Below the pieces are notes generated by a model that was not told the origin of the DNA, searched no databases, and was given only the letters and a program-made list of their open reading frames with translations. Position numbers and translations under genes: made by a program. From contig NZ_SJNZ01000001.1 in the NCBI RefSeq assembly GCF_004331155.1, positions 1 through 64,000 on the forward strand: DNA of 64,000 bases, in the 5' to 3' direction. The DNA comes from Acinetobacter terrestris. Lineage in GTDB: Bacteria; Pseudomonadota; Gammaproteobacteria; Pseudomonadales; Moraxellaceae. Positions 53,954 through 64,000 of the stretch are shown piece after piece. Within the stretch, counting starts at the first letter, position 1, and each line of letters starts with the position of its first letter.

Positions 53954-54769
53954 TTAATTAAGAGGTAAGACATTAGTCGGATCAATAGGCTTGCCGTCTA
54001 AACGGACCTGGAATTCAAGCATGGTGCGGGTGGTACCTGATGAACCCATTTCTGCAATTTTTTGCCCTGCCGTTACATTATCACCACTTTTCACATTCAT
54101 TTTACTGTTATGTGCATAAGCTGAAATATAACCATTAATATGCTTGATCAGAATCAAATTGCCATATTCTTTTAAACCGTCCGCTGCATAAACCACTTGT
54201 CCATCCGCGGCTGCATAAATGGTATCGCCCACGTTCCCTGCATAACGGATCCCTTTAATATTATTGGCTAAATTAAAGTTTTGCAGTACAGATCCATTGC
54301 TTGGTTTAACCCAACGCAATGCAGATGCTTTGGAAGATGCTACCGGCGCGGTTGGAACATTTGCGACAACAGCTGGAGTGGTTTTAACTGGAGCAGTTGG
54401 AATTTGAACGGTTTGACGTTGAATCGGGGCAGCTTGTGTCACCGCTTGAGTCGTGGTGGTACGACGTGAACCAGAATCTTTTAAACGTAAAGACTGTCCC
54501 ACATAAATGCGATACGGCGGTGTTATGTCATTCATATCAGCAACGCTGGTATAAGCTAAACCATAACGGGCAGCAATCCCACTTAAAGTGTCTCCAGATC
54601 GAACGGTATAGTAGTCTGGTGCAGTTGCATAACGTGTTGCATTCTGAATTTGTGGTTTTGAAGCACAGCCACTCAAAATAACAGTCGAAATAACAGCTGT
54701 AGACAACACAATGGTTTTCAGCAAGGCTGAAGGCACAGCAAATAAACGATATTGTGACACCACGTGCAT
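53954..54769 (-). CDS. nlpD: NlpD-like LysM/M23 lipoprotein with degenerate peptidase site
   Basis: This 271-residue lipoprotein has a signal peptide, the lipobox LSGC at about residues 32-35, and a LysM domain (YYTVRSGDTLSGIAARYGLAYTSVADMN). A Thr/Pro/Ala linker and a C-terminal M23 domain follow. The zinc-ligand motifs HxxxD and HxH are absent: IYAAADG and RTMLEFQVR stand where they would be. NlpD in E. coli is likewise inactive and activates amidase AmiC at the septum. Its position directly behind surE matches the surE-nlpD synteny of gammaproteobacteria. GAGGA precedes the ATG. rpoS is not present between or beyond them here. Confidence 0.87.
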   Translation of the reverse strand: MHVVSQYRLFAVPSALLKTIVLSTAVISTVILSGCASKPQIQNATRYATAPDYYTVRSGDTLSGIAARYGLAYTSVADMNDITPPYRIYVGQSLRLKDSGSRRTTTTQAVTQAAPIQRQTVQIPTAPVKTTPAVVANVPTAPVASSKASALRWVKPSNGSVLQNFNLANNIKGIRYAGNVGDTIYAAADGQVVYAADGLKEYGNLILIKHINGYISAYAHNSKMNVKSGDNVTAGQKIAEMGSSGTTRTMLEFQVRLDGKPIDPTNVLPLN

Positions 54770-54881
54770 TAATCTTCCTCTCTACATACAAATGTATTTA
54801 TTGATTTGCGCTAAGATTAGCAAAAAAGTATATAAAAAATTATTTCACTTCTACATTTTCACAAAGTTATAACACTACTTG

Positions 54882-55655
54882 CTACTCTTTGGAAAACTGT
54901 GCATGTAATGTGCTCAAAATGTCATAATTTGTTGCATCCATTTGTATCGGTGTGATACTCACATAGCCATTTGCCACGGCAAAAAAATCCGACTCTATAT
55001 CCGTCAGGCCTTTTTTAGGCTCCGCGACTGCCTCTCCTGACAGGCCAATCCAATAAACTTGACGACCACGCGGGTCTACATGACTGGTAATCGGTTTGGA
55101 CTGGCTGCGTCTGCCCTGATAGGTAATTTTTGAACCTTGCAATTCAGGCACATCGGGAATGTTCACATTAAAAATATGCCGTGGTGGTAACACTGGCAAA
55201 CCTGAAGCAATAAAATCATGTACCCAGTGTGCAGCAACAGCATAATCGTTCGGGTGCTCATAAGAGCGAACATTGGGTCCTGCCATAGAAACCGCAATTG
55301 CAGGCTGTTTCATTAAACGTCCTTCAAATGCTGCACCGACTGTTCCCGAATAAAGAACATCATCGCCTAGGTTGGCACCACTATTAATCCCACTGACCAC
55401 CAGATCAAATTCAAAATCAAATAAGCCATTCATAGATAAATAGACGCAATCTGCAGGTGTGCCATTCACAGCCCAGACATCGGGTGAAATTTGAATGGGA
55501 CGCAAGGGTCGATCTAAAGTTAAGGCACTGGAAAAACCACTGCGCTCACTTTCTGGGGCAACAATAACAACGCGGCCTAAAGGAGCTAAAGCATGCGCAA
55601 GCGCTTGGATACCGGGAGCAAAAACGCCATCATCATTGGCAATTAATATATTCAC
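54882..55655 (-). CDS. surE: 5'/3'-nucleotidase SurE
   Basis: This 257-residue metal-dependent phosphatase acts on nucleoside monophosphates, exopolyphosphate and related substrates in stationary phase. The N-terminal [13 protein letters not shown] (metal-binding Asp pair), [14 protein letters not shown], and [26 protein letters not shown] are canonical. Translation starts at a GTG (55653-55655). nlpD follows by 112 bases on the same strand. Length and motifs are complete. Confidence 0.96.
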   Translation of the reverse strand: MNILIANDDGVFAPGIQALAHALAPLGRVVIVAPESERSGFSSALTLDRPLRPIQISPDVWAVNGTPADCVYLSMNGLFDFEFDLVVSGINSGANLGDDVLYSGTVGAAFEGRLMKQPAIAVSMAGPNVRSYEHPNDYAVAAHWVHDFIASGLPVLPPRHIFNVNIPDVPELQGSKITYQGRRSQSKPITSHVDPRGRQVYWIGLSGEAVAEPKKGLTDIESDFFAVANGYVSITPIQMDATNYDILSTLHAQFSKE

Positions 55656-55767
55656 TTAAAAATCTCGTAACGGTTTAAAAAATGACTGGTCAGAACATTT
55701 GATTGAATAAGACAAAGAATTATATATATTTAACGCTCGACATCCATTCAAAATGTGTGACTAAAAA

Positions 55768-56142
55768 ATGATTAAAATGATCTCCTTTCGTGGCTTCTTG
55801 GGTTTAGGTTTTGCAGCGTTATTATCACAGGCTGTTTTAGCCGATGAAGGCTTAACTCAAGCTGAAGCCAATACCATTGTTAAGGAAGACCTTGCTTCGG
55901 CTCAAGTCATGGCTGAAGTATGCCCTGCAATTGTGGGTAAAAATGCAAAATTTGATCACAATATTCATCAACTTATTCAGTCTTATCTGCAAGACTATTC
56001 AGATAAATCGATGACTTACGACAAAATTCAGGCAGATACAGAATATAAGTCAGTGCTTGATGAAGCGCGTCAGGCTGCAAAAGAAACCAGTAAGGATGAA
56101 CAAAAATCAGTTTGTGATGACGTAGTCAATTACGAAGCATAA
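55768..56142 (+). CDS. Small exported protein, paralogue A
   Basis: This 124-residue protein has a signal peptide (hydrophobic core GLGFAALLSQAVLA, cleavage near LAD). The mature acidic helical domain of about 100 residues has two Cys (EVCPAIV and SVCDDVV). It is clearly related to the gene about 250 bases downstream: both share EVCP, a (K/N)(D/A)AxF block, KS(V/I)LxEAR and a late Cys. The Cys pair could form one disulfide in the periplasm. I believe it belongs to a small Moraxellaceae-restricted family, but function is unknown and I cannot confirm the family name. The start ATG is the first of two nearby Met codons. Confidence 0.7.
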   Translation: MIKMISFRGFLGLGFAALLSQAVLADEGLTQAEANTIVKEDLASAQVMAEVCPAIVGKNAKFDHNIHQLIQSYLQDYSDKSMTYDKIQADTEYKSVLDEARQAAKETSKDEQKSVCDDVVNYEA

Positions 56143-56160
56143 TTCACCACAGATCAGGCC

Positions 56161-56192
56161 TATAGAATATTCAACCGATTGAGTATTCTATA
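56161..56192. terminator. Hairpin after paralogue A
   Basis: TATAGAATATTCAA (56161-56174) pairs with 56179-56192 over 14 bp with one G-T mismatch around CCGA. No T-run follows, so its role as terminator or processing site is uncertain. Confidence 0.5.
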
Positions 56193-56386
56193 AATGGGTA
56201 TGCAGATGTATCCACCTTCATGCCCTGTTTTCTATAAAATAAATACAAGTCAAATTCTACCCTTAAATCCCCTTCACTTATTCTTCATTTTTCAACAGCT
56301 TCAATACATTTGAGTACTTACAATTACCCAAAATACCGTTAAGCTTATTTATATTGTTATTTTTTAAATAATTTAGGTCTGCTTAA

Positions 56387-56791
56387 ATGAAATCATCCAT
56401 GTTCAAATCTCTATCTTCGGGTTTATTGACCACTGCTCTAATGACAATTTCTCTAATGACAGTTTCAGTAACTCACGCGGCAACACAACAAGAAGAAAAT
56501 ATTAATGTGACTCCCACTCAAAAAATTACTCAGCAAGAACTGGCTGCCATTTATGTGCTGTCAGAAGTCTGCCCAAGTCTGGTAAAAGATGATGCACAGT
56601 TTGAGAAAGGATATTCCAAACTTGCACAAGAATATTTACCTCAGGAAAAGGATGCTGTTTCAGCTTTATCCAAGCTCAGTAAAGAGAAAAAATTCAAGTC
56701 AATTTTAGCGGAAGCACGTACGGATGCGAAAAAAGCCGGTGATGCAAAAAACAAAGAAATTTGCCAAGAATTGACTACTTACAGTAATTAA
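56387..56791 (+). CDS. Small exported protein, paralogue B
   Basis: This 134-residue protein has a long signal peptide ending near THAA and a Gln/Asn/Thr-rich start to the mature form. A helical domain follows with two Cys (SEVCPSLV, KEICQEL) spaced as in paralogue A. The shared block KSILAEARTDAKK shows common ancestry. The intergenic 244 bases before it contain a hairpin and AT-rich sequence, so it probably has its own promoter. The acid-helix character and paired Cys suggest a small periplasmic protein. No enzymatic motif is seen. Confidence 0.7.
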   Translation: MKSSMFKSLSSGLLTTALMTISLMTVSVTHAATQQEENINVTPTQKITQQELAAIYVLSEVCPSLVKDDAQFEKGYSKLAQEYLPQEKDAVSALSKLSKEKKFKSILAEARTDAKKAGDAKNKEICQELTTYSN

Positions 56792-56821
56792 TACAAATTG
56801 GTTACAATACTTTTGAAATAA

Positions 56822-56875
56822 GCCGATTTCCCCGTAGAAGTCGGCCTAGCTTTATCCTAGAATGCTAGGCTCTTT
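56822..56875 (+). terminator. Double hairpin after paralogue B
   Basis: GCCGATTTC (56822-56830) pairs with GAAGTCGGC (56837-56845). Next, GCCTAGC (56844-56850) pairs with GCTAGGC (56864-56870), followed by TCTTT. The two stems share two bases, so they may be alternative folds. They lie just before dacC. Confidence 0.6.
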
Positions 56876-56906
56876 GTGCCTTATTCACGTATTGGAACCA
56901 CCTAGA

Positions 56907-58055
56907 ATGACCAGAAAAAGCGCCCTTGCTGCATTATTACTTTTACCTAGTTTCACATACGCAGCAACTGTCTTATCTGCACCACCAGAACTCAATAATA
57001 AATCTTATGTTTTGATGGACTATGAGACGGGGCAACTCCTCGCAGCAAAAAATGAAAATGAAAAATTAGCACCAGCTTCAATGACCAAGATGATGACCAG
57101 TTACATCATCGAACAGAAGTTGTTGAGCGGTGATCTCACGGAAGATGAAAAAGTTCGTATGAACGAATCGGCATGGTGTCGTGGCAGCAGCTCGGAATCA
57201 TGTATGTATGTACCGTTAAACGGTACTGCAACCGCATTGGAAATGCTCCGCGGGATTATCATCCAGTCAGGTAATGATGCCTCTAAAGCCATGGCAGAAC
57301 ATATTGCCGGGAATGAAGGCACTTTTGCCCACATGATGAATGAAGAAGCAAAACGTATAGGCATGACCAATACCAGCTTTATCAATTCAACCGGTATGCC
57401 TGCTGAAGGTCACTACTCGACTGCAAAAGATATGGCGACGCTTGCGCAACATATCATTCATGACAGCTCAAAGTATTACCCAATCTACTCTGAAAAAGAA
57501 TTTACTTTTAACGGTATTAAACAAGGCAACCGTAATGCCTTGCTTTATACCGACCCAAGTGTAGATGGCTTAAAAACCGGTCACACTGACGAAGCAGGTT
57601 ATTGCTTAACCACTTCTGCCAAACGTGGTCCCTTGCGTTTAATTTCAGTGATTTTTGGTGCGCCAAGCATGAATGAACGTGCATCTCAGACACGTGAAAT
57701 TTTGGCTTGGGGTTATGCAAACTTTGAAACCGTTAAAGTACAACCAGCCAATCAGGTTTTAGCCAAAGCGAAAGTTTGGTATGGTAAAAGCAATGACGTT
57801 CAAATTGGCTTAGCTGAAAACTTCAATGTGACCATGCAAAAAGGTCAGGCGAATGCGATCAAAACCCAATTGGTTGTTCAACCAAAACTCACTGCGCCAC
57901 TTAAAAAAGGTCAAGTGATTGGTAAATTTGTCGCTAGTATTGATGGTAAAGTGATTTCAGAAAAACCGCTTGTTGCACTTCAAGATGTTGAAGAAGCAGG
58001 TTTCTTTGCAAAAATTATCGACCATATCAAACAATTCTTTAGCAATTTATTCTAA
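56907..58055 (+). CDS. dacC: D-alanyl-D-alanine carboxypeptidase (PBP5/6)
   Basis: This 382-residue low-molecular-weight PBP trims the terminal D-Ala of muropeptides. It has a Sec signal peptide ending near TYAA and the active-site Ser in SMTK (about residues 58-61). The SGN motif lies in IIQSGNDASKAM and KTG in VDGLKTGHTDEAGY. A C-terminal beta-domain and an amphipathic membrane-binding helix (FFAKIIDHIKQFFSNLF) follow. The ATG at 56907 removes an extension lying in the upstream hairpin region and gives the length expected for Acinetobacter DacC. Confidence 0.95.
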   Translation: MTRKSALAALLLLPSFTYAATVLSAPPELNNKSYVLMDYETGQLLAAKNENEKLAPASMTKMMTSYIIEQKLLSGDLTEDEKVRMNESAWCRGSSSESCMYVPLNGTATALEMLRGIIIQSGNDASKAMAEHIAGNEGTFAHMMNEEAKRIGMTNTSFINSTGMPAEGHYSTAKDMATLAQHIIHDSSKYYPIYSEKEFTFNGIKQGNRNALLYTDPSVDGLKTGHTDEAGYCLTTSAKRGPLRLISVIFGAPSMNERASQTREILAWGYANFETVKVQPANQVLAKAKVWYGKSNDVQIGLAENFNVTMQKGQANAIKTQLVVQPKLTAPLKKGQVIGKFVASIDGKVISEKPLVALQDVEEAGFFAKIIDHIKQFFSNLF

Positions 58056-58086
58056 TCATTCTAAGCAGAATTTTTTAACTTAGACC

Positions 58087-58119
58087 AAAGCATCCTGACC
58101 TCGGTTTGGATGCTTTTTT
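58087..58119 (+). terminator. Terminator of dacC
   Basis: AAAGCATCC pairs with GGATGCTTT around a loop of about 12 bases, followed by a T-run. Its position rules out a start for the next gene before 58119. Confidence 0.85.
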
Positions 58120-58159
58120 ATTTTATAATGACGCCATACCCTTGCCCCGAATTCCAATC

Positions 58160-58690
58160 ATGAAAAAGAATATTCGCCCTTATCTAGATCACTCTCCTAA
58201 AATTGATGCCACTTGTTACATTGATGAAATGTCGGTGGTAATTGGGGACGTGAGTTTGGCTGAAAACGTTTCAGTCTGGCCTTTTGCGGTGATTCGTGGT
58301 GATGTGAATCATATTCATATTGGTAAAAACTCGAATGTGCAAGACCATTCCATGCTGCATGTCAGCCATAAAAAAGCCGATAAGCCTGAAGGTTCACCGC
58401 TGATTATTGGCGAAGATGTCACCATTGGTCATCATGTCAAATTACATGGCTGTACCATTGGTAATCGGGTTTTGGTCGGTATTGGCACCATTATTTTGGA
58501 TGATGTCATCGTTGAAGATGACGTGATGATTGGCGCAGGTTCACTGGTTCCACCGAATAAGGTTTTAGAAAGTGGCTATTTATATGTGGGCAGTCCTGTG
58601 AAAAAAGTTCGCCCGCTCACTGATAAGGAAAAAGAGTTTTTGCCTTATTCAGCGCAGAATTATGTGAAGGTGGCGGGAAATTATAAGTAA
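58160..58690 (+). CDS. Gamma-carbonic anhydrase family hexapeptide protein
   Basis: This 176-residue left-handed beta-helix protein is built from hexapeptide repeats. It has the gamma-class metal ligands: His in VQDHSMLHVSH and the HH pair in VTIGHHVKLHGC. ENVSVWPFAVIRGDVN and GAGSLVPPNKVLESG are typical of the YrdA/PaaY group. Members often bind zinc, though enzymatic carbonic anhydrase activity is not guaranteed. The ATG at 58160 is chosen because upstream in-frame codons fall within the dacC terminator. The protein is probably cytoplasmic and trimeric. Confidence 0.88.
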   Translation: MKKNIRPYLDHSPKIDATCYIDEMSVVIGDVSLAENVSVWPFAVIRGDVNHIHIGKNSNVQDHSMLHVSHKKADKPEGSPLIIGEDVTIGHHVKLHGCTIGNRVLVGIGTIILDDVIVEDDVMIGAGSLVPPNKVLESGYLYVGSPVKKVRPLTDKEKEFLPYSAQNYVKVAGNYK

Positions 58691-58770
58691 GATTCCATAT
58701 TTTATAATGTGTTGATGATCACGGCATGGTTCTCAAATTTTCTTGCCGAGGGATCTAAAATCAAAACCAT

Positions 58771-58801
58771 AAAAGCCGACTTGTTTCAGAATCGGCTTTT
58801 T
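58771..58801 (+). terminator. Terminator of the carbonic anhydrase-like gene
   Basis: AAAAGCCGA and TCGGCTTTT pair around CTTGTTTCAGAA, ending in a five-T run. Confidence 0.82.
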
Positions 58802-58902
58802 ACTACTTTTTAGTCATGAATAAATTTTTAAATTGTTGATATTTAAATCAATATATAAGTGTACTTCGTCTAATGCCCATTATATTAAATGAGGGTGTTT
58901 AA

Positions 58903-59385
58903 TTAATTTGAGTTTGCAAAATTGCTAAAATTTTTCTTAATTCTTCTCATGTCTTGAAGTGTATAACCATAATTTCCGAAACATTCTTGTAGCATTTTTG
59001 GATCACTCATTGGACTATCTAAAACAGTAAAAAATTCATTAATAATATTTACAGTAGATAAGTTAGCTTCTTTTTTTCTTGTATGAGGATTAGTTGTTAT
59101 CAATTGATTTTTATTAAAATAATCAGCAGTAATTAAATCAGGTGAATTTTTAAGTTGAGGATTTAATCTTCTGAAATCAGTATTATAAAGAGGAATACAA
59201 CTTTCTATTATTCGTGGTAAGGCTCTGTCAGTTAAGAACGTGTTTAAGTTGGATTCTATATCTCCAGTAGGTTTTGCATTATTAATATTTGAAGGTTTTA
59301 CTGGAAAACCATGAAACATCCATTGTATACCCCATAAAATTACCATGACTAAAATTACTGAAAAGATGATTTTTAATTTCTTCAT
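58903..59385 (-). CDS. AT-rich membrane-anchored orphan protein
   Basis: This 160-residue protein has one N-terminal transmembrane helix (about residues 6-24) and a polar, Asn-rich domain with two Cys (IESCIPLYNT and LQECFGNYG). No family is recognised. Codon use is very AT-rich (Asn and Lys codons mostly AAT/AAA), unlike the flanking dacC and mnmA, suggesting foreign origin or relaxed selection. It lies alone between a strong terminator and about 340 bases of AT-rich sequence. A periplasmic domain with a disulfide is possible. Confidence 0.55.
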   Translation of the reverse strand: MKKLKIIFSVILVMVILWGIQWMFHGFPVKPSNINNAKPTGDIESNLNTFLTDRALPRIIESCIPLYNTDFRRLNPQLKNSPDLITADYFNKNQLITTNPHTRKKEANLSTVNIINEFFTVLDSPMSDPKMLQECFGNYGYTLQDMRRIKKNFSNFANSN

Positions 59386-59728
59386 TTTTTAAGTTTTCCT
59401 AAAATTAACATACTAAACCTTATAAGAAATGCTTTAACTTTTTTCCTTTTGCATTAATATCTTCATAAAACTCATTTCAGTAGTCAGCTCAATCGAGTGA
59501 CTTTTATTTCAATATTCGCGTTTCACGCTCACTATTCAAACATTGTTCCACGACTTTAGTTAGCTATTATTAATAATTTATATTTATACAACTTAACTGT
59601 AAAAGGTAATTCTAAAAATAGACATCAATTCATTGCAATTTTATAAACCGCCAAAGAAATCCCCTCCCATCATAGCCACCACGTCCTAAATTTTGTAGAA
59701 TAGCCCTTTTACTCCCTGGTGCTTTTCA
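59386..59728. other. Intergenic region, nothing recognised
   Basis: This is an AT-rich stretch of 343 bases between two divergent genes. It must hold the promoter of the nudJ operon. I see no tRNA, hairpin terminator, operator dyad or small coding frame that I would call. Confidence 0.4.
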
Positions 59729-60214
59729 ATGACCGCTTGGACTGCTCACGTTACCGTAGCCACCGTTGTCGAAAAAAACGGCAAATTCCTTTTTGTTGAA
59801 GAACATACGGAAGGCGTAACCCATACCGTGTTTAATCAGCCTGCAGGTCATGTTGAAGCTGGCGAAACTATCATTGAGGCTGCCATTCGCGAAACCATGG
59901 AAGAAACCGGGCATGATGTCGAAATCGAATCATTGCTTGGCATCTATACCTATACTCCCCCAATGTTTCCTGACCGTACTTACTATCGTTTTTGCTTCCT
60001 GGCGCGTGATGTTCAATATCATCCGGATGCCAAGCTCGATACAGGTATTATTGGTGCAGTCTGGATGACGCTGGATGAGTTAAAAGAGTCTGCACGAGCA
60101 CGTAGTCCCTTAGTGATTAAAGCCGTGGAAGATGCTTTATCTGGTCAAAAATATCCTTTATCGCTCATTTACGAGCACCAAAATTCTCCCTTAATTTCAA
60201 CTTTGGATGCTTAA
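59729..60214 (+). CDS. nudJ: Nudix phosphatase NudJ
   Basis: This 161-residue Nudix hydrolase has the box [22 protein letters not shown] and matches NudJ (YmfB), which in E. coli hydrolyses thiamine pyrophosphate precursors and nucleoside tri- and diphosphates. Two further conserved blocks are [15 protein letters not shown] and the late IYEHQNSPL. It is the first gene of a four-gene block nudJ-mnmA-hflD-purB that is also conserved in E. coli. The mnmA start lies within or directly after its end, so translation is likely coupled. Confidence 0.93.
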   Translation: MTAWTAHVTVATVVEKNGKFLFVEEHTEGVTHTVFNQPAGHVEAGETIIEAAIRETMEETGHDVEIESLLGIYTYTPPMFPDRTYYRFCFLARDVQYHPDAKLDTGIIGAVWMTLDELKESARARSPLVIKAVEDALSGQKYPLSLIYEHQNSPLISTLDA

Positions 60215-60218
60215 TCCT

Positions 60219-61352
60219 ATGCAACAACGTGTCATCGTCGGTATGTCTGGTGGTGTAGATTCTTCTGTTTCTGCAGCGCTTCTTCTTCAACAAGGATATC
60301 AGGTTGAAGGACTTTTCATGAAAAACTGGGAAGAAGATGACGGCACGGAATATTGCACGGCCATGGAAGACCTTGCCGATGCGCAAGCCGTTTGCGACAA
60401 AATTGGCATCAAACTGCATACAGCCAACTTTGCCATGGAATATTGGGATCGTGTCTTTGAGCACTTCCTGGCGGAATATGCGGCTGGCCGCACTCCAAAC
60501 CCGGATATCTTGTGTAATAAAGAAATCAAGTTCCGTGCCTTCTTAGACCATGCCGTGAACTTGGGCGCAGACTTTATTGCCACTGGTCATTACTGCCGTC
60601 GCGGTGAAACCCTGATCAACTCACGTGGTGAAGAATACGCACCTTTATTACGCGGCTTTGACCAAAATAAAGATCAAACTTATTTCTTACATGCCGTACA
60701 TGGTCGTGAAATTAACAAAACCCTGTTCCCTGTGGGTGAAATTGAAAAACCGGAAGTTCGTCGTATTGCTGAAGAACTTGGTTTAGCCACAGCGAAGAAA
60801 AAAGATTCAACCGGCATTTGCTTTATTGGCGAACGTCGTTTTAATGACTTCTTAAAACAGTATTTGCCTGCCCAAGCTGGAAAAATTTACCTAGATACAG
60901 GTAAAGAGGTTGGTGAACATCACGGCTTAATGTACTATACGCTCGGTCAACGTGGCGGCATCGGCTTGGGTGGTCTTAAAGGCGAATCTGAAGGTGCATG
61001 GTTTGTTCTTTATAAAGATATTGAAAACAACCGCCTCGTCATTGGTCAGGGTCATGAACATCCACTGATGCAAAGTACTATACTTTGGAGTGAAGCGATT
61101 GACTGGGTTGCGGGTGAACAAGAAATTCCAGAGACTGGATTCCGTTGCACTGCGAAAACGCGTTATCGCCAACCCGATCAAGGCTGTGTGATTTATAAAG
61201 ATACCGATATGCCAAATGGCGTACGTGTTGAATTTGACGAACCGCAACGTGCGGTGACTCCAGGACAAAGTGTAGTGTTCTACGCAGATGAAGTTTGTTT
61301 AGGTGGCGGTGTGATTCATCATACCAATGCGCCAAAACCTGATTTTATTTAA
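60219..61352 (+). CDS. mnmA: tRNA-specific 2-thiouridylase MnmA
   Basis: MnmA catalyses sulfur insertion at U34 of tRNA-Lys, -Glu and -Gln. This 377-residue protein has the PP-loop ATP motif [10 protein letters not shown], a catalytic Cys in [11 protein letters not shown], and the persulfide Cys in [12 protein letters not shown]. The C-terminal beta-barrel ([30 protein letters not shown]) is intact. The ATG at 60219 ([12 protein letters not shown]) matches the family. A Met four codons upstream at 60207 overlaps the nudJ stop region and is an alternative. hflD follows 15 bases after the stop. Confidence 0.96.
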   Translation: MQQRVIVGMSGGVDSSVSAALLLQQGYQVEGLFMKNWEEDDGTEYCTAMEDLADAQAVCDKIGIKLHTANFAMEYWDRVFEHFLAEYAAGRTPNPDILCNKEIKFRAFLDHAVNLGADFIATGHYCRRGETLINSRGEEYAPLLRGFDQNKDQTYFLHAVHGREINKTLFPVGEIEKPEVRRIAEELGLATAKKKDSTGICFIGERRFNDFLKQYLPAQAGKIYLDTGKEVGEHHGLMYYTLGQRGGIGLGGLKGESEGAWFVLYKDIENNRLVIGQGHEHPLMQSTILWSEAIDWVAGEQEIPETGFRCTAKTRYRQPDQGCVIYKDTDMPNGVRVEFDEPQRAVTPGQSVVFYADEVCLGGGVIHHTNAPKPDFI

Positions 61353-61367
61353 AAGGAAGCGATAGGC

Positions 61368-62099
61368 ATGGCTGAGTTACCCTTTCAACAGCCTCAAACT
61401 TTGAATATACGCCAAAACCGTGCTTTGGCGTTGGCAGCTGTGTTTCAATCGACACAGCTGACCCATATGACCGCCATGTCGGGACAACAGAGTATTGGTG
61501 AAAGCGGTAGTTTCTATTTAGAACAACTCATCAAAGCCAGCCTGAATATCCGCCCTACCGCCAATGAATCCTGCCAAACCTTAGATTTTTTTAATCAGCT
61601 TGCTGACATTTCCCTCGGTTTAAAAACCTTAGAAAATAGTATTAACCAACCGTTTAACACCTCCCCCAAATCCCGTTTACCCAAACTCTCTAGCGCCAAG
61701 TTGCCAATGAGCTATGCCATGGCCTTGTTACAATTAGAGAAAAAAGTCTATAGCAATCCAAAATTCGTTGAAATTATTGAAAAATCCCAACAAAAAATAT
61801 TAAAGCAACTTTCATTTTTTGATAATAATTATCTGCATCCCAGTATTATTGCCAACCTAGCCCAAACCTATATTGAAACTGCGGGACAAATTAATCCGCG
61901 CATTATGGTCAAAGGCAATGCCCAAGCGTTTAAAGATACTTCCCATACCAATCGTATTCGTGCTTCCCTGTTTACTGGCCTGCAACTGGCGCACTTATGG
62001 CGTCAAATGGGCGGCAGTTCATGGGGTATGATTTTCAGTAAGCGTAAGCTGCTCCAAGATATTCAAGATCTTGCCCGTTTACAGTATCAGGTGGTTTAA
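61368..62099 (+). CDS. hflD: HflD lysogenization/membrane-associated protein
   Basis: This 243-residue helical protein matches the HflD family: [18 protein letters not shown] near the N-terminus, [14 protein letters not shown], and a C-terminal [24 protein letters not shown]. In E. coli HflD is a peripheral membrane protein that affects lambda lysogeny through CII, while its cellular role is unclear. Its conserved position between mnmA and purB is the strongest support. AAAGGAAGCGATAGGC upstream of the ATG provides a ribosome binding site. No lambda-like genes are present, so a lysogeny role here is not implied. Confidence 0.92.
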   Translation: MAELPFQQPQTLNIRQNRALALAAVFQSTQLTHMTAMSGQQSIGESGSFYLEQLIKASLNIRPTANESCQTLDFFNQLADISLGLKTLENSINQPFNTSPKSRLPKLSSAKLPMSYAMALLQLEKKVYSNPKFVEIIEKSQQKILKQLSFFDNNYLHPSIIANLAQTYIETAGQINPRIMVKGNAQAFKDTSHTNRIRASLFTGLQLAHLWRQMGGSSWGMIFSKRKLLQDIQDLARLQYQVV

Positions 62100-62144
62100 C
62101 TGATGCTGTGCGGGCTTTGTTTTACGTTTAATTCCAATGTTTAA

Positions 62145-63542
<1,398 letters not shown>

Positions 63543-63556
63543 TTAAATTTCAGTCA

Positions 63557-63586
63557 GAAAAAGCGAAGCTTCGGCTTCGCTTTTTT
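63557..63586 (+). terminator. Terminator of purB
   Basis: AAAAAGCGAAGC pairs with GCTTCGCTTTTTT around TTCG, followed by a six-T run. It separates purB from the next gene. Confidence 0.92.
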
Positions 63587-63623
63587 ATTATAATTCCAAT
63601 ACTTTATAGTCGAAAACCATAAG

Positions 63624-64000
63624 ATGATTGAATACCAGCTCACCTTGAAACACTGGCTTGGTTTAGGTTTTTTAACCCTTGCCATTGTGATTGCAAGTAT
63701 TCAACCGCTCGAATTATTCTCTTATGTGCTGCATCAGGTCGGTACAGCATTTATGCTGATAGTCCTGTTGATTTGTTTAAAAAAAATCGGGCTGACTTAT
63801 TTCAGTTTTGCTTTATATCTCTTGTTTTTACTGATTCATATTATCGGTGCGCATTATCTTTATTCTTATGTGCCCTATAATGAGTGGCTGATTCAGCTGT
63901 TCAATTTTGATTTAAATCAGTCTATAGGCTGGACACGCAATATGTACGATCGACTGGTGCATATTGCTTTTGGCTTGTTGCTTTATCCATTTTTCTATCG
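63624..64000 (+). CDS. YjdF-like (DUF2238) membrane protein, truncated at the window end
   Basis: This reading frame begins at ATG 63624 (MIEYQLTLKHW) and is open to the last base, giving at least 125 residues. Hydrophobic segments lie at about residues 12-30, 41-56 and 59-80. The block GAHYLYSYVPYNEW followed by NMYDRLVHIAFGLL is the DUF2238/YjdF signature. Function of the family is unknown. It is an inner-membrane protein that starts after the purB terminator and so has its own promoter. The 3' portion is outside the window. Confidence 0.78.
   Translation, partial: MIEYQLTLKHWLGLGFLTLAIVIASIQPLELFSYVLHQVGTAFMLIVLLICLKKIGLTYFSFALYLLFLLIHIIGAHYLYSYVPYNEWLIQLFNFDLNQSIGWTRNMYDRLVHIAFGLLLYPFFY

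Noticed and set aside
53954..54769. Active M23 endopeptidase
   Set aside because: The HxxxD and HxH zinc motifs are absent, so an NlpD-like activator role is more likely.

Overview
This window looks like a chromosomal backbone segment of an Acinetobacter species (Moraxellaceae, Gammaproteobacteria). The base composition is AT-rich, roughly 40% G+C by eye. Many proteins have the Acinetobacter form: HemP, the 382-residue DacC (PBP5/6), NAD kinase, QseBC beside a YgiW-type OB-fold protein, a NudJ-MnmA-HflD-PurB block, and two small secreted paralogues of a type I associate with Moraxellaceae. I cannot assign a species. There is no insertion sequence, prophage, integron, CRISPR array or rRNA operon. 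One tRNA (tRNA-Val, anticodon GAC) is present.

Layout. 1-9.2 kb: DctA-type C4-dicarboxylate symporter, YbiB, a structured repeat, DUF1315 protein with NAD kinase, PBP1b with a TPR-like lipoprotein, a MutT-ThiE fusion, and an orphan Fur-boxed hemP. 9.2-18.1 kb: QseC/QseB and YgiW, a GspE-type ATPase, an MgtC/DUF4010 membrane protein, an AT-rich lipoprotein, TrmO and ferredoxin-NADP reductase. 18.1-22.7 kb: two tandem paralogous lipoproteins, a short CDF-type cation transporter with its divergent MerR regulator, and an arsRC-acr3-arsH arsenic operon. 22.7-31.7 kb: U32 protein TrhP with YfhL ferredoxin, AhpF, a three-gene TelA-type operon, a secreted beta-propeller protein and a small membrane-anchored protein. 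31.8-44.3 kb: tRNA-Val, a MoxR-DUF58-transglutaminase operon, CstA-YbdD, EF-P divergent from EpmB, then a PilZ protein and a degenerate REC-PAS-GGDEF-EAL protein resembling FimX, then L31. 44.5-55.7 kb: an SBF-type transporter, GloA, an enlarged AmpG, a LonB-like protease, GrxD, ArgD, a LysR regulator, NlpD-like LysM/M23 protein and SurE. 55.7-64 kb: two paralogous small exported proteins, DacC, a gamma-carbonic anhydrase, an AT-rich orphan, NudJ-MnmA-HflD-PurB, and the start of a YjdF-like membrane protein cut by the window end.

Functional threads. Cell-wall functions recur (PBP1b, DacC, AmpG, NlpD-like), as do translation and tRNA functions (EF-P/EpmB, TrmO, TrhP, MnmA, L31, tRNA-Val) and metal or oxidant stress (ars operon, MerR/CDF pair, HemP, AhpF, GrxD, TelA). 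Intergenic hairpin terminators are frequent and delimit most transcription units. The strongest candidates for new biology are the TelA operon with a second shorter TelA-like protein and a four-TM partner, the PilZ/FimX-like pair, the extra beta-rich domain inside AmpG, and the branched repeat at 3045-3168.
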